64,000 nt of DNA, taken from Zhengitettix transpicula (taxonomy: Eukaryota > Arthropoda > Insecta > Orthoptera > Tetrigidae). The stretch's first letter is position 1; each line of letters starts with the position of its first letter. The stretch spans positions 78,183,009 to 78,247,008 of the forward strand of contig CM073594.1 in NCBI GenBank assembly GCA_037074705.1, read 5' to 3'. Made by a program: the position numbers and the translations under genes. The notes beneath the pieces are model-generated. The model was not told where the DNA came from. It made no database searches and saw nothing but the letters and a program-made list of their open reading frames with translations. This document shows positions 1 through 10,544 of the stretch, piece by piece.

Positions 1-719
1 CACACATGAAATGCTTATTAATTCCATTGAACGAAGCCCAGCTCCGCAGAGAGTTTCTTTATTCATTTATTGATGGTCGCATCGACATCGTGGTCATTAG
101 CGACCCGTATATTATTTAATATCGTTTACATAGAGTACAGAGTTTTTATTATCATCCAAATGATATATAGAACCGTTACATTTTGAAACCTTTAGTTTCC
201 TTTCCGCTTGTTCCACTACTGAGCCACTTGAATCTTCAAAGCAGCTCCTGGCTTTCAAACTCCAATGTATTTCACTCAATTATATTTTTCTGTTTGTACG
301 CATACCGTCACACACTCCTTCATTTATTTTTTATCTGTTTAAACGCATGAAAATTCTTATCTTTCAGTTTAAAAATGAAAAAAAACTCCATTGATTTCTG
401 CGTTTAAATGAATAAGAATCATCATTCGTCGAAGTGTAAAATATACATGTAAATGTCATATCATCCTGTTCTCCGAAACTGGTTTACAATTAATAATTTG
501 TTTCTAGAGATTAGTCCGGAAAATAATATGATAGTTTGTAAATATCAAACATATTTTCCTGTATTTATGCAAAGGCAACGCATGCTGTCATTGAAAAGAA
601 TCTGAATACAACTAGTTTGTTCTACGAAAGAAAAATTTCAAATAAAATACTCGTTTTCCGTCAAACGTTTAGCACCTGTTCTTGCAGTCATTAATCAGCC
701 AATAAAAATTTAATTACAA
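1..719. other. AT-rich stretch without recognised feature
   Basis: No reading frame, RNA gene or repeat that I recognise lies before the first family A copy. The composition is AT-rich with short homopolymer runs. Confidence 0.6.
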
Positions 720-1170
720 ATTTTCACCAATTAAGGTTCCCACATGCCATGGCACCACAGCCTGTTTTGATACGTGTATGTTCAAGAGTCGCAGACCTTG
801 GGCATACGGTAAGAGTTGTCCACTATTCCTATTGGAATAATCGGCCAGCTGCCTCCTAAAACGGTCAAGGCACGACGAGCGGAAAGCTGCGATCCCACAG
901 CTAACCCCTCTCCCGCCATCGGAAGGGCGTGGGGCAAGTACCAAATACCCGACCTACCTGAAGCAGGTTTTTTTAGGGTTTTGCCTGCATCATTTTAGGC
1001 GAATTGCCGGGTAGGATCCTTAAACCAATACCAGGGGACCCTAGTTAACCATTGGCTGCCTTCCTCTACCTATCCGCATTCCCCCTTTCAAATCCCTTTC
1101 CTATGCAATAAGAGGAGAGTTTCCACAATGTGAATTACCCTATACATAGCCTGTCTACGCCAAAAAAAAA
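720..1170 (+). repeat. Family A SINE-like element, copy 1 of a tandem triplet
   Basis: The copy runs from the conserved 'aaggttcccacatgcc' block to an A-run after 'gcctgtctacgcc'. It carries the shared blocks of the family in order: 'cagaccttgggcatacggt', 'ggccagctgcctcctaaa', 'cggaagggcgtggg', 'ttaggcgaattgccgggtag', 'cctatgc', and the tail. The hairpin-rich 5' part is missing, as expected of 5' truncation. The end variant 'tatacatagcctgtctac' is shared with the minus-strand copy at 61915, marking a subfamily. Short open frames inside are not regarded as genes. Confidence 0.85.
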
Positions 1171-1635
1171 CTTCTCCCTGGTTTTTTGAACTAAGGTTCC
1201 CACATGCCGAGGCACCTCAGCCTGTTTTGAGAGGTGTATGTTCCGGGATCACAGACCTTGGTCATACGGTATGAGTTGTCCGCTATTCCTATTGGAATAG
1301 TCGACTGGCTGCCTCCTAAACTGGTCGAGGCACGGCGAGGGGAAAGCTGCGACCCCACAGCAAACCCCTCTCGCGCCATTGGAAGGGCGTGGGACAAGTA
1401 CCAAATGCCCGGCCAACCTGAAGCACGTTTTTCTAGGGTTTTCCTTGCATCACTTTTAGGCGAATTGGCGGGTAGGATCGTTAAACCATAGCCCGGGAAC
1501 CCTAATTAACCCTTGGCTACCTTCCTCTATTCTTCCACTTCCCCCCATTAAAATCACTTCCCATCCTATTATAAGGGAGTTGCCAGCATGAGGATTACCT
1601 TCATGTAGCCTGTTACCGTAAAAAGATAATCCTAG
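1171..1635 (+). repeat. Family A SINE-like element, copy 2 of a tandem triplet
   Basis: This copy follows the A-tail of copy 1 directly and in the same orientation. It starts with 'ggttttttgaactaagg', slightly further 5' than copy 1, and ends at 'cctgttaccgtaaaaa'. All internal family blocks are present. Open frames on both strands (1191-1397 minus, 1234-1491 plus) recur in other copies. Confidence 0.85.
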
Positions 1636-2076
1636 AGACCTCTGGAAGAGGCTACCTTTTCGTATACCTTCTCCTCTCACTGTTAAACTTTGAACTAAGG
1701 TTCTCACATGCTGAGGCACCTCGGTCTCTTTTGAGAGTTGAATGTGCCGGGGTGGTAGACAAAGATGTTCTATGTTACCATGGGAACAGTCGGCCAACTG
1801 CCTCCTAAAGTGGCCCAGAGAAGTGAATACAGCGTCGTCCCCACAGCAAACACCTCACCCGCCATCGGAAGGTCGTGGGACAAGTTCCCAATACTGGTTT
1901 TCTAGAGTTTGCGCTTCATCTTTTTTAATCGAATGCCGGGTAGGATCCTTAAACTACACACCGGAGGCCCTAGTTAACCCTTGGCTCCCTTCCTCTACCC
2001 TTCCTATTCTATTAAAAGGGGAGTTGCCACCACGTGGAATACCCTCGTACAGCCTGTTACTCTAAATAAAAAAATG
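1636..2076 (+). repeat. Family A SINE-like element, copy 3 of a tandem triplet
   Basis: Third head-to-tail copy. It includes part of the 5' region ('ggctacctttt', 'ccttctcctctc') and ends with 'cctgttactctaaataaaaaaa'. It is more diverged and has internal deletions, for example between the 'caagttcccaatac' and 'tctagagtttgcgc' segments. Confidence 0.8.
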
Positions 2077-2430
2077 TAAGTTTTCCTAGTTAAACGTTAT
2101 AATATATCAACCCTTTTAAAAGAGTAACGTAATTACCGTATTTCTCCTCATAGAAATTATTTCATGATTTCTAATAACATATTAATGGTTGCACTTTAAA
2201 TAGTTTCATAAATATATTCCCCGTAAAATTTCTTAATGAACAAATATTTCCTTAAATATGGATGTTCTCTTACCTATGAAATCACTCGTTGCTCCTTAAA
2301 TGTTTAGAATATAACAATTACAGTTTTGTTTTTTCAAAACATGTTTTTGGTTTCGGTATTTCCGGGCATGACAAAGAACAACATTTACTGAAGCAAAGTC
2401 GAGTACAGTTCGATTAAATGTAAAATTATT
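2077..2430. other. AT-rich spacer
   Basis: Nothing recognised between the plus-strand triplet and the minus-strand copy that follows. Confidence 0.6.
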
Positions 2431-2968
2431 TTTTTTCAGAGTAACAGGCTACATGAGGATAATCCACATGGTGGAAACTCCCCTTTAATAGCATCGGACG
2501 GAATTTGAAAGGGGGGATGCGGAAGGGTAGAGGAAGGTAGCCAAGAGTTAACTAGGGTACCCGGGCTATAGTTTAAGGATCCTACCCGGTATTCGCCTAA
2601 AAGTAATGCAGGGAAAACCCTAGAAAAACCTGCATCAGGTAGGTCGGGCATTTGGTACTTGTCCCACACCCTTCAGATAGGGAGAAAGGAGTTTGCTGTG
2701 GGGACGCAGCATTCAATTCTCCGTGCCTCGACCAGTTTAGGAAGCAGCTGGCCGACTGTTCCAATGGGAACAGCGAAGAACTCTTACCGTATGCCCAAGG
2801 TCTGTGACTTCGGCACATACACCTCTCAAAACAGACCGACGTGCCTCGGCTTGTGGGAACCGTAGTTCAAAAACGGAGAGAGGAAAAGGCATCCCAAAGG
2901 TAGCTCCATCCTGTCTCTCCTACAAAGTTCTGCCTGCGAGAGAATAGCCCTCGCAGACTGTCCGGCTT
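2431..2968 (-). repeat. Family A SINE-like element, near full length
   Basis: On the plus strand the copy begins with a T-run and 'cagagtaacaggctacatg', the complement of the A-tailed 3' end. It extends through all blocks to 'ctgcctgcgagagaatagcc', the palindromic 5' unit. One such hairpin unit is present. This is close to full length, judged against the copy at 47920-48455 whose ends are fixed by a target duplication. Confidence 0.85.
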
Positions 2969-4043
2969 TCGGGGTTCGGCCTACTTGTGTATCGATCAAA
3001 CAATACTAAAGCTCGACTTCAGGTACAAAAGCCTTTTTCTCTTTCTCAGCGGGAAAATAAAATCGAATTTTATTCTTTATTTGAGAAACGTTATCGATTA
3101 TTTTCCATGGCTTTCCAGAATTTTATTTTCGTATTCATCCGCGAAGTTTAAAATGATATTATTGCATCAATGCCTAAAGCGTTGTGGGATCCAGAATGAG
3201 CCGTAACTTCTTATTAAATTGTTCGATAACCGATCATGGCAAATTCATTTATTAAAAAAAAAGAAATAGTTTATGATTCACCAACGTACTCTATTGAATT
3301 CGATGATTGGGAAGCCCTTTATTTATTCTGAAAGGGTTCCCTACGTGATGTGGCATTTAGGAGGGGAAATCAATTAGTGCGCTCAGAAAGGAATCAATAC
3401 TTCTAGCACTTAGGGGAGCAGAAAACTTCATATTATTTGACCCAAGAGAATCACTTTAAATTAAAACAAAATTTCTGGAAAACCCCGCAATGTCCGGACT
3501 GGCAAATAAAATTCAAATTAATAAATGTTAACCTGTTGGCTCCCTTGTACTCCCTTTCTGCCCCCGCAACACTCCCCATTTCGTCCTATTGTAGTGAATA
3601 GTGAAGTGGCAACAACAAGGAAGGATCCTGCTTCTGAGAAAGAAATAATAACTAGCGTATATGGCTAATTAAAGTAATAAAGTGAATATAACAATAGGCA
3701 TAGTATATAAAACTGCCACGGTTTGTGAAGAACGAATCTATATTTAGGTAACGTACCGTCAACACCATAGAAATTTATAACATCAACAGGAAAGTATTGT
3801 TCTGAAACAATGCAGATCGGATTATATTTAACATAATTGTGCTTAAGAAAATTTCACATTTAAGGGAACTAAAGAGTTAAGTACTCAACTGTTACAGTAA
3901 TCAGGAAACGAACCAAGTAAAGCCAAAAGAGTTTGTTCACGGGTTTTGTCAAGGCACGAATTTGCGAGAAGACGCATACGGAAAATTAAGAAATATACTG
4001 TACAAATATCCTAATTTAATATTAGTGTCGGGCATAATTATTT
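2969..4043. other. Unassigned sequence
   Basis: No recognisable gene or repeat family. A 73-codon open frame at 2985-3206 has low complexity, resembles nothing I know and is not annotated as a gene. Confidence 0.5.
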
Positions 4044-4306
4044 TTAGGGTAACAGGCTACATGAGGGTAATCCACATAGTGATAACTCCCCTTTAATAGC
4101 ATAGGAAGGGATTTGAAAGGGGGGGTGCGGAAGGGTAGAGGAGGGTAGCCAAGGGTTAACTAGGGCTATAGTTTAAGGATCCTACCCGGCATTCGCCTAA
4201 AAGTAATGCAGGAAAAACCCTAGAAAAACCTGCATCAGATAGGTCGGACATTGGTTACTTGTCCCACGCCCTTCCGATAGCGGGAGAGGAGTTTGCTGTG
4301 GGAACA
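4044..4306 (-). repeat. Family A SINE-like element, 5'-truncated
   Basis: Starts on the plus strand with 'tttttagggtaacaggctac' and is broken off in the 'gtttgctgtggga' block. The missing part is the element's 5' half, the usual product of incomplete reverse transcription. Confidence 0.85.
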
Positions 4307-4461
4307 TGTACAGTCTAACATAAGGGAGCAAATAAATTATTTAAAATAGGAACTAAAGAATTTTTTAAACTGATAATAGAAATATGGTGCTTGGAGACTA
4401 ATTTATAATTATTTATAAACACTACTAAAATTTATTTTAGTAAAAATTATATATAAGTCTA

Positions 4462-5289
4462 CACGACGGGTGGATCAAAAAGTAATGCCTCCTGTGTCAT
4501 GTAAAATTTAATAATGACCATAATGTAATTAGTACAGATCTCAGCCTGAACTGTACTCAACAAAACACTACCTTCAACATACTCACTGTGCATTTGTACG
4601 CATTTGAGTCATGGTTGGACCCAGGCATGGAAACCAGTTAGGGAAAATTCAGGGATTTGTGTCCCCCAAAACACTGTTGCCATAAACTTCTCCACTGATC
4701 CGGTAGTCTGCAATAATTTTGGCATTAGAGGAACACTGCGGCGCCATTCCTTAGGTTTACGCTTTAATCTCAGGGTCATAGAGGAACGCTCAGGTCGCAT
4801 CTCCGGTGACCAAAAGTCCTGTTGATCCGCTTCAAATGCGTCCAGAAGCTCTTCGCCTCCTCGTATTATCGACAGACAATTGTTTGGGCACCAACTTAGC
4901 ACCCAATTTCTGATATCTCAAGTCAGCAATTATTCCTTCAGATGCACACTGCAGCAGTATCGTCGTAATCTCCTCCAATCACTTCATCATAACGTTTTCT
5001 CTGACTTCTATCCGTCTGGACCTACGAAGTTTCAGATTCAATCGCTTGAATGAGGTTGAAACAGCTTTTAAACAAGAGTCAAGAAGCAGAACCCAAATTT
5101 TTTCCAAACTGGTTTTGTTGCCTCGGTTCAACGATGGAGCAAATGTCTACAAATGCATGGTGACTATGATGAACGATAGTGTTGTGTAGAGGACAATTCA
5201 GGCTCTGATTTATACTAATTCCGTTGTTACATGTTCATTATTAAAATTTTTATGACACCGGTGGCATTAATTTTAGATCCACCCTCGTA
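4462..5289 (-). mobile_element. Degenerate mariner-family element (copy 1)
   Basis: The ends form an imperfect inverted repeat: the left end reads 'cgacgggtggatcaaaaagt' and the complement of the right end reads 'cgagggtggatctaaaatta'. Both are flanked by TA, the target duplicated by Tc1/mariner elements. At about 0.83 kb the element is shorter than the usual 1.25-1.3 kb and its transposase is broken. It lies 219 bp from a second mariner of another subfamily with different terminal repeats. Confidence 0.75.
4605..4902 (-). pseudogene. Mariner transposase remnant
   Basis: The minus-strand translation keeps scattered mariner features: a segment like the 'RLSIIRG-EELL' stretch before the first catalytic aspartate, a 'RLKRKPKEWRR' region matching the block after the first aspartate, and 'SVEKFMATVFWG', equivalent to the usual 'AGKVMATVFWD'. 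The frame is interrupted on both sides and the second and third catalytic aspartates are not readable, so no active transposase is encoded. Confidence 0.65.
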
Positions 5290-5508
5290 TATAGATCACC
5301 ATCCTTTTTGTTTCAGCCTTTACAACGTACGTAGGTCAACTCATTTGTATTCAGCCACAATTAACTACCTACTTGGCATTTTATTATATTTATGTATGGT
5401 ATTACAGAAAAAAATACATTATATTCGTGTAAATATTGGGCTGTGACCGGTCAGGGACACGAATTATACTTTGCGCTCCAATATACCACATCCACGTTAA
5501 AATATTTA
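5290..5508. other. Spacer between two mariners
   Basis: AT-rich DNA separating two mariner elements in different subfamilies. No feature recognised. Confidence 0.5.
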
Positions 5509-5688
5509 CGAGGGTGGTCTGAAAAGTTTCCGACCTCAAAGTGAAGATGGCAGCCATAGTAAATAAAAGCTAGTGAATTTCGTTGTTCATCTGTTGACAG
5601 TTACTCTCCAAAGTTTCAGTCATTTTGGACGCGCAGTTTTTATGTAACAGTCTATGTCGTTGAGTGAGTTGATGTGAGAAAATCGAGT

Positions 5689-6259
5689 GGAGAAAGGCCT
5701 GCGAGGGCTATTCTCTCGCAGGCAGTACCTGCGACGGATATTCTCTCGCAGGTAGAACCTTTTAATAGAGATACGAAGGGGCTACCTTTGGGTATGCCTT
5801 TTCCTCTCCGTTTTTGAACTAACGTTCCCACAAGCCGAGGCACGTCGGCCTGTTTTGAGAGGTGTATGTTCCGGGGTCACAGACCTTGGGCATACGGTAA
5901 GAGTTGTTCGCTATTCCCATTGGAATAGTCGGCCAGCTGACTCCTAAACAGGTCGAGGCACGGAGAAGGGAATGCTGCGTCCCCACAGCAAACTCCTCTC
6001 CCGCTATCGGATGGGCGAGGGACAAGTACCAAATGCCCGACCTACCTGATGCAGGTTTTTCTAGGGTTTTCCCTGCATTTCTTTAGGCGAATGCCAGGTA
6101 GGATCCTTAAAATATAGCCCGGGGGCCCTAGTTAACCCTTGGCTACCTTCCTCTACCCTTCCGCATCCCCCCTTTCAAATCCCTTCCTATGCTATTAAAG
6201 GGGAGTTGCCCAAAGTGAATTACCCTCATGTAGCCTGTTTCCCTAAAAAAAAATTTTTA
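5689..6259 (+). repeat. Family A SINE-like element nested in mariner
   Basis: Near full-length copy with two palindromic units at the 5' end (5697-5755), the full central blocks, and the end 'gcctgtttccctaaaaaaaaa'. Flanking sequence resembles a target duplication: 'agaaaatcgagt' before (5677-5688) and 'agaaaaaatcgagt' after (6259-6272), differing only in A-run length. The first residues of the mariner transposase follow directly after the A-tail. Confidence 0.85.
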
Positions 6260-7230
6260 GAAAAAATCGAGTATCGAGCTGTTATTAATTATTTGTTTTT
6301 GAAAGGCAATACGCCTACACAAATGAAAGATGAGTTGGATTCTCTGTATGGGGACACTGCACCATCATTAACCACAGTGAAATTTTTGGCAGATGAATTT
6401 AAACGTGGTCGTAAGAGCTTGGGAGACGATGAACGTTGGGGACGTCCAAAAACTGCAACTACCGACGAAACGATCGCCAAAGTTCATCAAATGGTGCTAC
6501 ACGACCGCCGAATTAAAGTGAGAGAGATAGCAGAGGTCATGAGAACGTGTTTGTCACGTATTAAACCAACATTTAGGCATGAGAAAGCTGTCCACGCGTT
6601 GGGTGCCGCGTTTGCTCACGTTAGACCAAAAACATGTTCGAATGAACATTTCCAACGCTCTGTTGGCGAAGTTAATTACTATAGATGAAACTTGGATACA
6701 TCATTATACGCCCGAAACTAAAATACAGTCCAAAGAGTGGACTGCAAAGGGGGAACCGGTTCTAAAAAAAGCAACAACTGTTTTTTCGGCTGGGAAAGTG
6801 ATGGCGACTGTTTTTTTTGGGATAGTCATGGAGTTATTTTAATCTATTATCTTCAAAAAGGATAAACCGTTAGAGGAGCATCATTACTTGACAAGCTGAA
6901 GGCAGAAACGGCCAAATTTGCAGAAAAAGAAATTCCTGTTTCACCAAGACAACGCACCGTCTCACACCTCAGCGGTTGCCATGGCGAAAATCCACGAATT
7001 ACGGTTTGAACTGCTTGACCATCCAGATCTACCCCCAAGCGACTTCTTCTTGTTCCTTCATCTAAAAATTGCGCTCGGAGGACAGAGATTTTCGTCAAAT
7101 GAAGAGGCAATCACCTTCGTGAACACTTATTTTGCAGAGAAAAACGCCGAGTACTTTTTGGACGGGTTACAGAGATGGGAGCATCGCTAGGAGAAGTGTG
7201 GAGAGTTACAAGGAGACTATGTTGAAAAAA
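6254..7230 (+). pseudogene. Mariner DD34D-type transposase, frameshifted
   Basis: The N-terminal third (6254 to about 6560) reads as the mariner helix-turn-helix domain ('EYRAVINYLFLKGNTPTQMK' onward, then 'GRPKTATTDETI'). The frame shifts near 6570 and continues through 'ITIDETWIHHYTPE' (first catalytic Asp at 6684), 'GKVMATVFFG', then shifts again near 6840 and resumes with 'FHQDNAPSH' (second Asp at 6948) and 'DHPDLPPSDFFLF' (third Asp at 7041). Only 30 residues separate the second and third Asp, against 34 in the family. The alignment suggests a 12-bp in-frame loss just before the third Asp. At least two frameshifts make this a dead copy. Confidence 0.92.
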
Positions 7231-7296
7231 TTAAAAATTCACAAAAAAATATATTCTATCATTGTTGGGTCGGAAACTTTTCAGACCACCTTCGTA

Positions 7297-8187
7297 ATGC
7301 TGATGACATAAAACATGTGACCTAAGTTAAACACATGCATTTATTTAAAAACACAGCTATGTTTTTTTAAAAAAAAAATACTGTAAAGGCTCCGGACTCA
7401 AAATTAATATTTTTATGTTCTGGCAAAGATTCGCACCATTGATAAATCGTTTGTTCTCAATCACCGAGACAGATTATCGAGGTCGTCTTTCACTTATAAA
7501 CCGTTAACTTTATAACGATATTCTCGTGGGCGTCACCTCATATGTGAGGTGGATCTAAGTAAGGGGCATTAAGGAGACTTAATTTCCCTACGAAATTTAG
7601 TGTTGACGTCCGTGACATTGGCAAAGTTCCACGGTCACAAATTATCCGTGTTCGCAGGCGCGCCACTTCATGACAGTCTTTCACCAAAAGTACTGACAAA
7701 GAAAACTTCAATATAACTCTTGTAAACCTTTCCTGTATTTTTCCCCTTAAAATAATGCGATTCGCAATATTGTATCACAATCATACAGATTGTCTGAAAT
7801 TAGTAGATATTGTAGGGTTTTCCATTGCCTAGATCGGTTTTAAGTACGTAGAGGACTGAACTGAACCGAGTAGGTCAAACTCAACAAGACTGTACGAACT
7901 GTCATGCTTATGCCTTCTACCATGAAAAAGAACAGAGTTATCTTCTCATTACGATACCTTTTTGTTTCATCGTTCAATTTCTCTTGTTTCGTAATTTCTA
8001 TCAGCTTTGGCCTGTCTCGTCTTATCTTTTACTCGTTTATTTACATCCTTTACTTAAAACCGATCTGGGCATTGGAAAACCCGACACGGTTGCCACAAAA
8101 TTTCAATTCCAAAGTTAATTAATGAACGTACTATTTAATCAATTACTCTGGGTTTATCAACCGGAAATTTTTTTTGTTACAAGAAAA
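7297..8187. other. Unassigned AT-rich sequence
   Basis: No gene recognised. A 72-codon open frame at 7904-8122 is hydrophobic and low in complexity and is probably chance. Confidence 0.5.
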
Positions 8188-8221
8188 CGTTTCCGCGATT
8201 ATCATCATCGCAGTCGTCAGG
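8188..8221 (-). other. Hammerhead-ribozyme-like core motif
   Basis: On the minus strand the order is CUGACGA, then a hairpin with stem GCGAU/AUCGC and loop GAUGAUA, then GAAAC. This matches the two conserved boxes and stem II of a hammerhead ribozyme. I could not find convincing stems I and III with a UH cleavage site around it, so activity is not claimed. Similar segments occur at 33511, 44191 and 44461. Confidence 0.4.
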
Positions 8222-8455
8222 TAGACACACAAACTTCATTCCCGGTCATATTTCACGAGGATCAAGTCAAGTTCAGAAATAACAAAGGCCTGCAAATTGA
8301 CACTTATTTTTCCTACCATTTTTGGTGTTACCTATAGCTTTTGATGCGAGAAATTAAAAAATGCTATGATTTTCCCGCTATGACGTAAGGTTCGCCCCCA
8401 AAATGGAAATTAAAATTTATGCAAAATGATGAAAACGTATAGGAAAATAATATAT

Positions 8456-9364
8456 TGTAATACTAATTTGAGGCCAGTAATTTATTAAATAATTGGATTG
8501 TTAGCGGCATAAATTATTCAAAAGACGACTATGGGTAGGCCAGCATTGTTGTGAACCGCGGGTTTGTCTGAAAGCAGTCTGTCTGAAATTGTCGTCGGGA
8601 GAGGAGGCCAGTCTGGCTGAAATCGTAGGAGGGAGAAGTCGTAACATTGAGAGAACGAACAGCGTGGCCAAAGTTTAAAATTCAACCGAGAGAGTTATAA
8701 GTTTTAAATCCAAGTATAAAGCCTGGACAGCGAGATACTTTGTAAAAAAAACCTGCAAAGTATAATCAAATATTTAGCGCCACATTAAGATTCCTACTCG
8801 TACTGAAATCAACATTTTCCTCATAAAGACATTGAGTAACAATATGTCTGGCTACGACCGTGTGTTTGACCATCAGTGATTCATGGCATTTTTTAGAGTA
8901 AATTGTGTGCCCGAGCCCCGAAACTAAGTCTGTTACCAGCAGGACATTTTGTAAGTAAAAACCAAATTAATTAAGTTTGTAAACGATAGTTAAAGGTATT
9001 CGTCAGATTTCGTTCGTCTCATTTTTGGTTTTGGATTGTTAATTACTTAATTTATAAATTCTTTGATTGTTCTTTACTTATCAAGCCCAAGTTAACGACC
9101 CTGAGAGCAGTGTTATCAAATTGCTAAACTTTGAGATTTTAAATGTATTTAACCAAAGAGCAAATGTCGTAAATTTATATTAAATAAAGTAAATTGTCTT
9201 ATAAATGTCTTGTTTTATTTAGAAGGCCCAACAAATTATAAATAAAATATTTGTTTGTTAAATTAAATTTCGGCGTGGCAACGTAGGACAAATTAATTGT
9301 AATATTAATTAAACAATCTTTTGTTAAAATTTTTATTAATTATATCTTTCAATTAATCATTACA
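8456..9364 (+). mobile_element. LTR-like element, family B (copy 1)
   Basis: Begins TGTAATACTAATT and ends ATTACA, with 'atatat' on both sides. It carries family landmarks: 'ggattgttagcgg' near the 5' end, 'tttgtaaacgatagttaaag' with 'tcagatttcgttcgtctc' in the middle, 'ttatcaagcccaag' after it, and a decayed primer-binding-like 'cgtggcaacgtaggac' about 90 bp before the 3' end. No coding capacity is visible. A solo LTR or a small non-autonomous LTR element is the best reading. Confidence 0.7.
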
Positions 9365-9439
9365 ATATATTAAAACATAATTTTATTTAATCATTTATTT
9401 TAATGTAATAAAAATGGCGTATATAAATAGTTTTAAGAA

Positions 9440-10077
9440 TCTTTATAATAAGTACATTTTTTCCCTCGAAGCTTCGTTTCGAGCTTTTCATATTGTGCGC
9501 CGCATGTGCAGCGTTCAACAGTAGTCGGCCATCATATTTACATTCCACCGTCCTTGGCTTCCTTTATGTCCTGGTGAAACCTCTCTCCCTGCTCTTCACT
9601 CACTGCACCAAGATTTTCAGGAAAATGTTCCAGATGTGAGCTCAAGAAGTTTTAAACTCATTGAGCATCCGTATGTTGTCTACGATTCTCACAAAGTTAA
9701 GATCTTTCTTGTTCCCCCGTCATTGTTTGAAGAAATTCGATGCTGCTTTATCAACGACTTCCATTATGCTTTCAAAGTTTTCATAATCTTTCGAATGTCA
9801 GGACCGACAGAAACAACATCCTTGAGCTTTGCTTCGGACCGACCAGGAAACTTCCTGGTTGGGTACCTCAAAGTATCACCATCTTTTGGCAACGTCTTGA
9901 CAAACTGCTTCCTCATTCCAAAACATTATTTTAGGGTGCACCAAAGACTCAAAATGGACGTTTTTGTTTCTCCTACCTTTAGTGTTTTTCATGGCCACTC
10001 TTTCGTATCCAGTGATGAGTTTTGTCACGGCTGGCTTGAGTTTTGTCTCCGTTCTCCTCACGTTCCATGATTCACAC
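9440..10077 (-). pseudogene. Relic of a repeat-encoded protein with a GERFHQDI motif
   Basis: Reading the minus strand across about 9555-9640 gives 'SHLEHFPENLGAVSEEQ' followed by 'GERFHQDIKEAKDGG'. I recognise this as the conserved C-terminal signature of a widespread uncharacterised insect protein family that is often repeat-borne. Upstream on the same strand (10079 to 9876) lies 'KPAVTKLITGYERV', which may be the N-terminal part, and about 9760-9660 reads 'NFVRIVDN'. Stops and frameshifts break the gene throughout. The family name and biochemical role are unknown to me. Confidence 0.5.
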
Positions 10078-10079
10078 AC

Positions 10080-10544
10080 TGAGTCATTTTCCTGCTAAGA
10101 GTTTCTTATCTTAATTTGTATCTTTGTTTATAGGTTTTAGAATAAATCCTGGCTTTGGAATAAGTTATAATGGAAGAAAAAATACTAATCAATCCATTCT
10201 TTTGTCGTGCTCCTTAATCTAGGCAATCGGGTTTTCTTCTTCAAAATATTACGTGGTGGATTTTTTTTGATTTTTCCAGAACTCACCACCCTAGAATACA
10301 TAAGAAGCAACCTTTATTACATAGAAAAAAAATTGACCCAGACCTGTGTAGTTGGTAAACGTGTATTTCACCTTCGTTTTTATATATCAAGTACAAGGAA
10401 ACCACGAGGTTTTCTGTATTTCGGTTCACACGTTTAAGATATCGCATGTTTTTCGTTTCTTAAACCCTCAGTTATTTTATTTCAATACTTCCTTTCAGAT
10501 TTGTCACATTTATGAATACTAATGTCTTGTATTATGACTTTAAT
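10080..10544. other. Unassigned sequence
   Basis: AT-rich, no recognisable feature. The open frame at 10207-10437 is not supported by any motif. Confidence 0.5.

Larger units (their letters stand above)
5509..7294 (+). mobile_element. Mariner element interrupted by a family A copy
   Basis: The terminal repeats share 'GGTGGTCTGAAAAGTTTCC' on both sides (27 bp with one mismatch), flanked by TA at 5507-5508 and 7295-7296. The span is 1786 bp. Removing the inserted family A copy at 5689-6259 leaves about 1.2 kb, close to the normal mariner size. The insertion lies between the left terminal repeat and the transposase reading frame, so it postdates the mariner. The transposase is frameshifted. Confidence 0.92.

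Noticed and set aside
714..2065. Several open frames of 60-113 codons on both strands
   Set aside because: They coincide with family A copies, recur in the same registers in other copies, and carry no known domain; treated as repeat translations.
5697..5756. CCTGCGAG palindromes as a CRISPR-like array
   Set aside because: At most two units per locus, no spacers of constant length, a eukaryotic context, and always at the family A 5' end.
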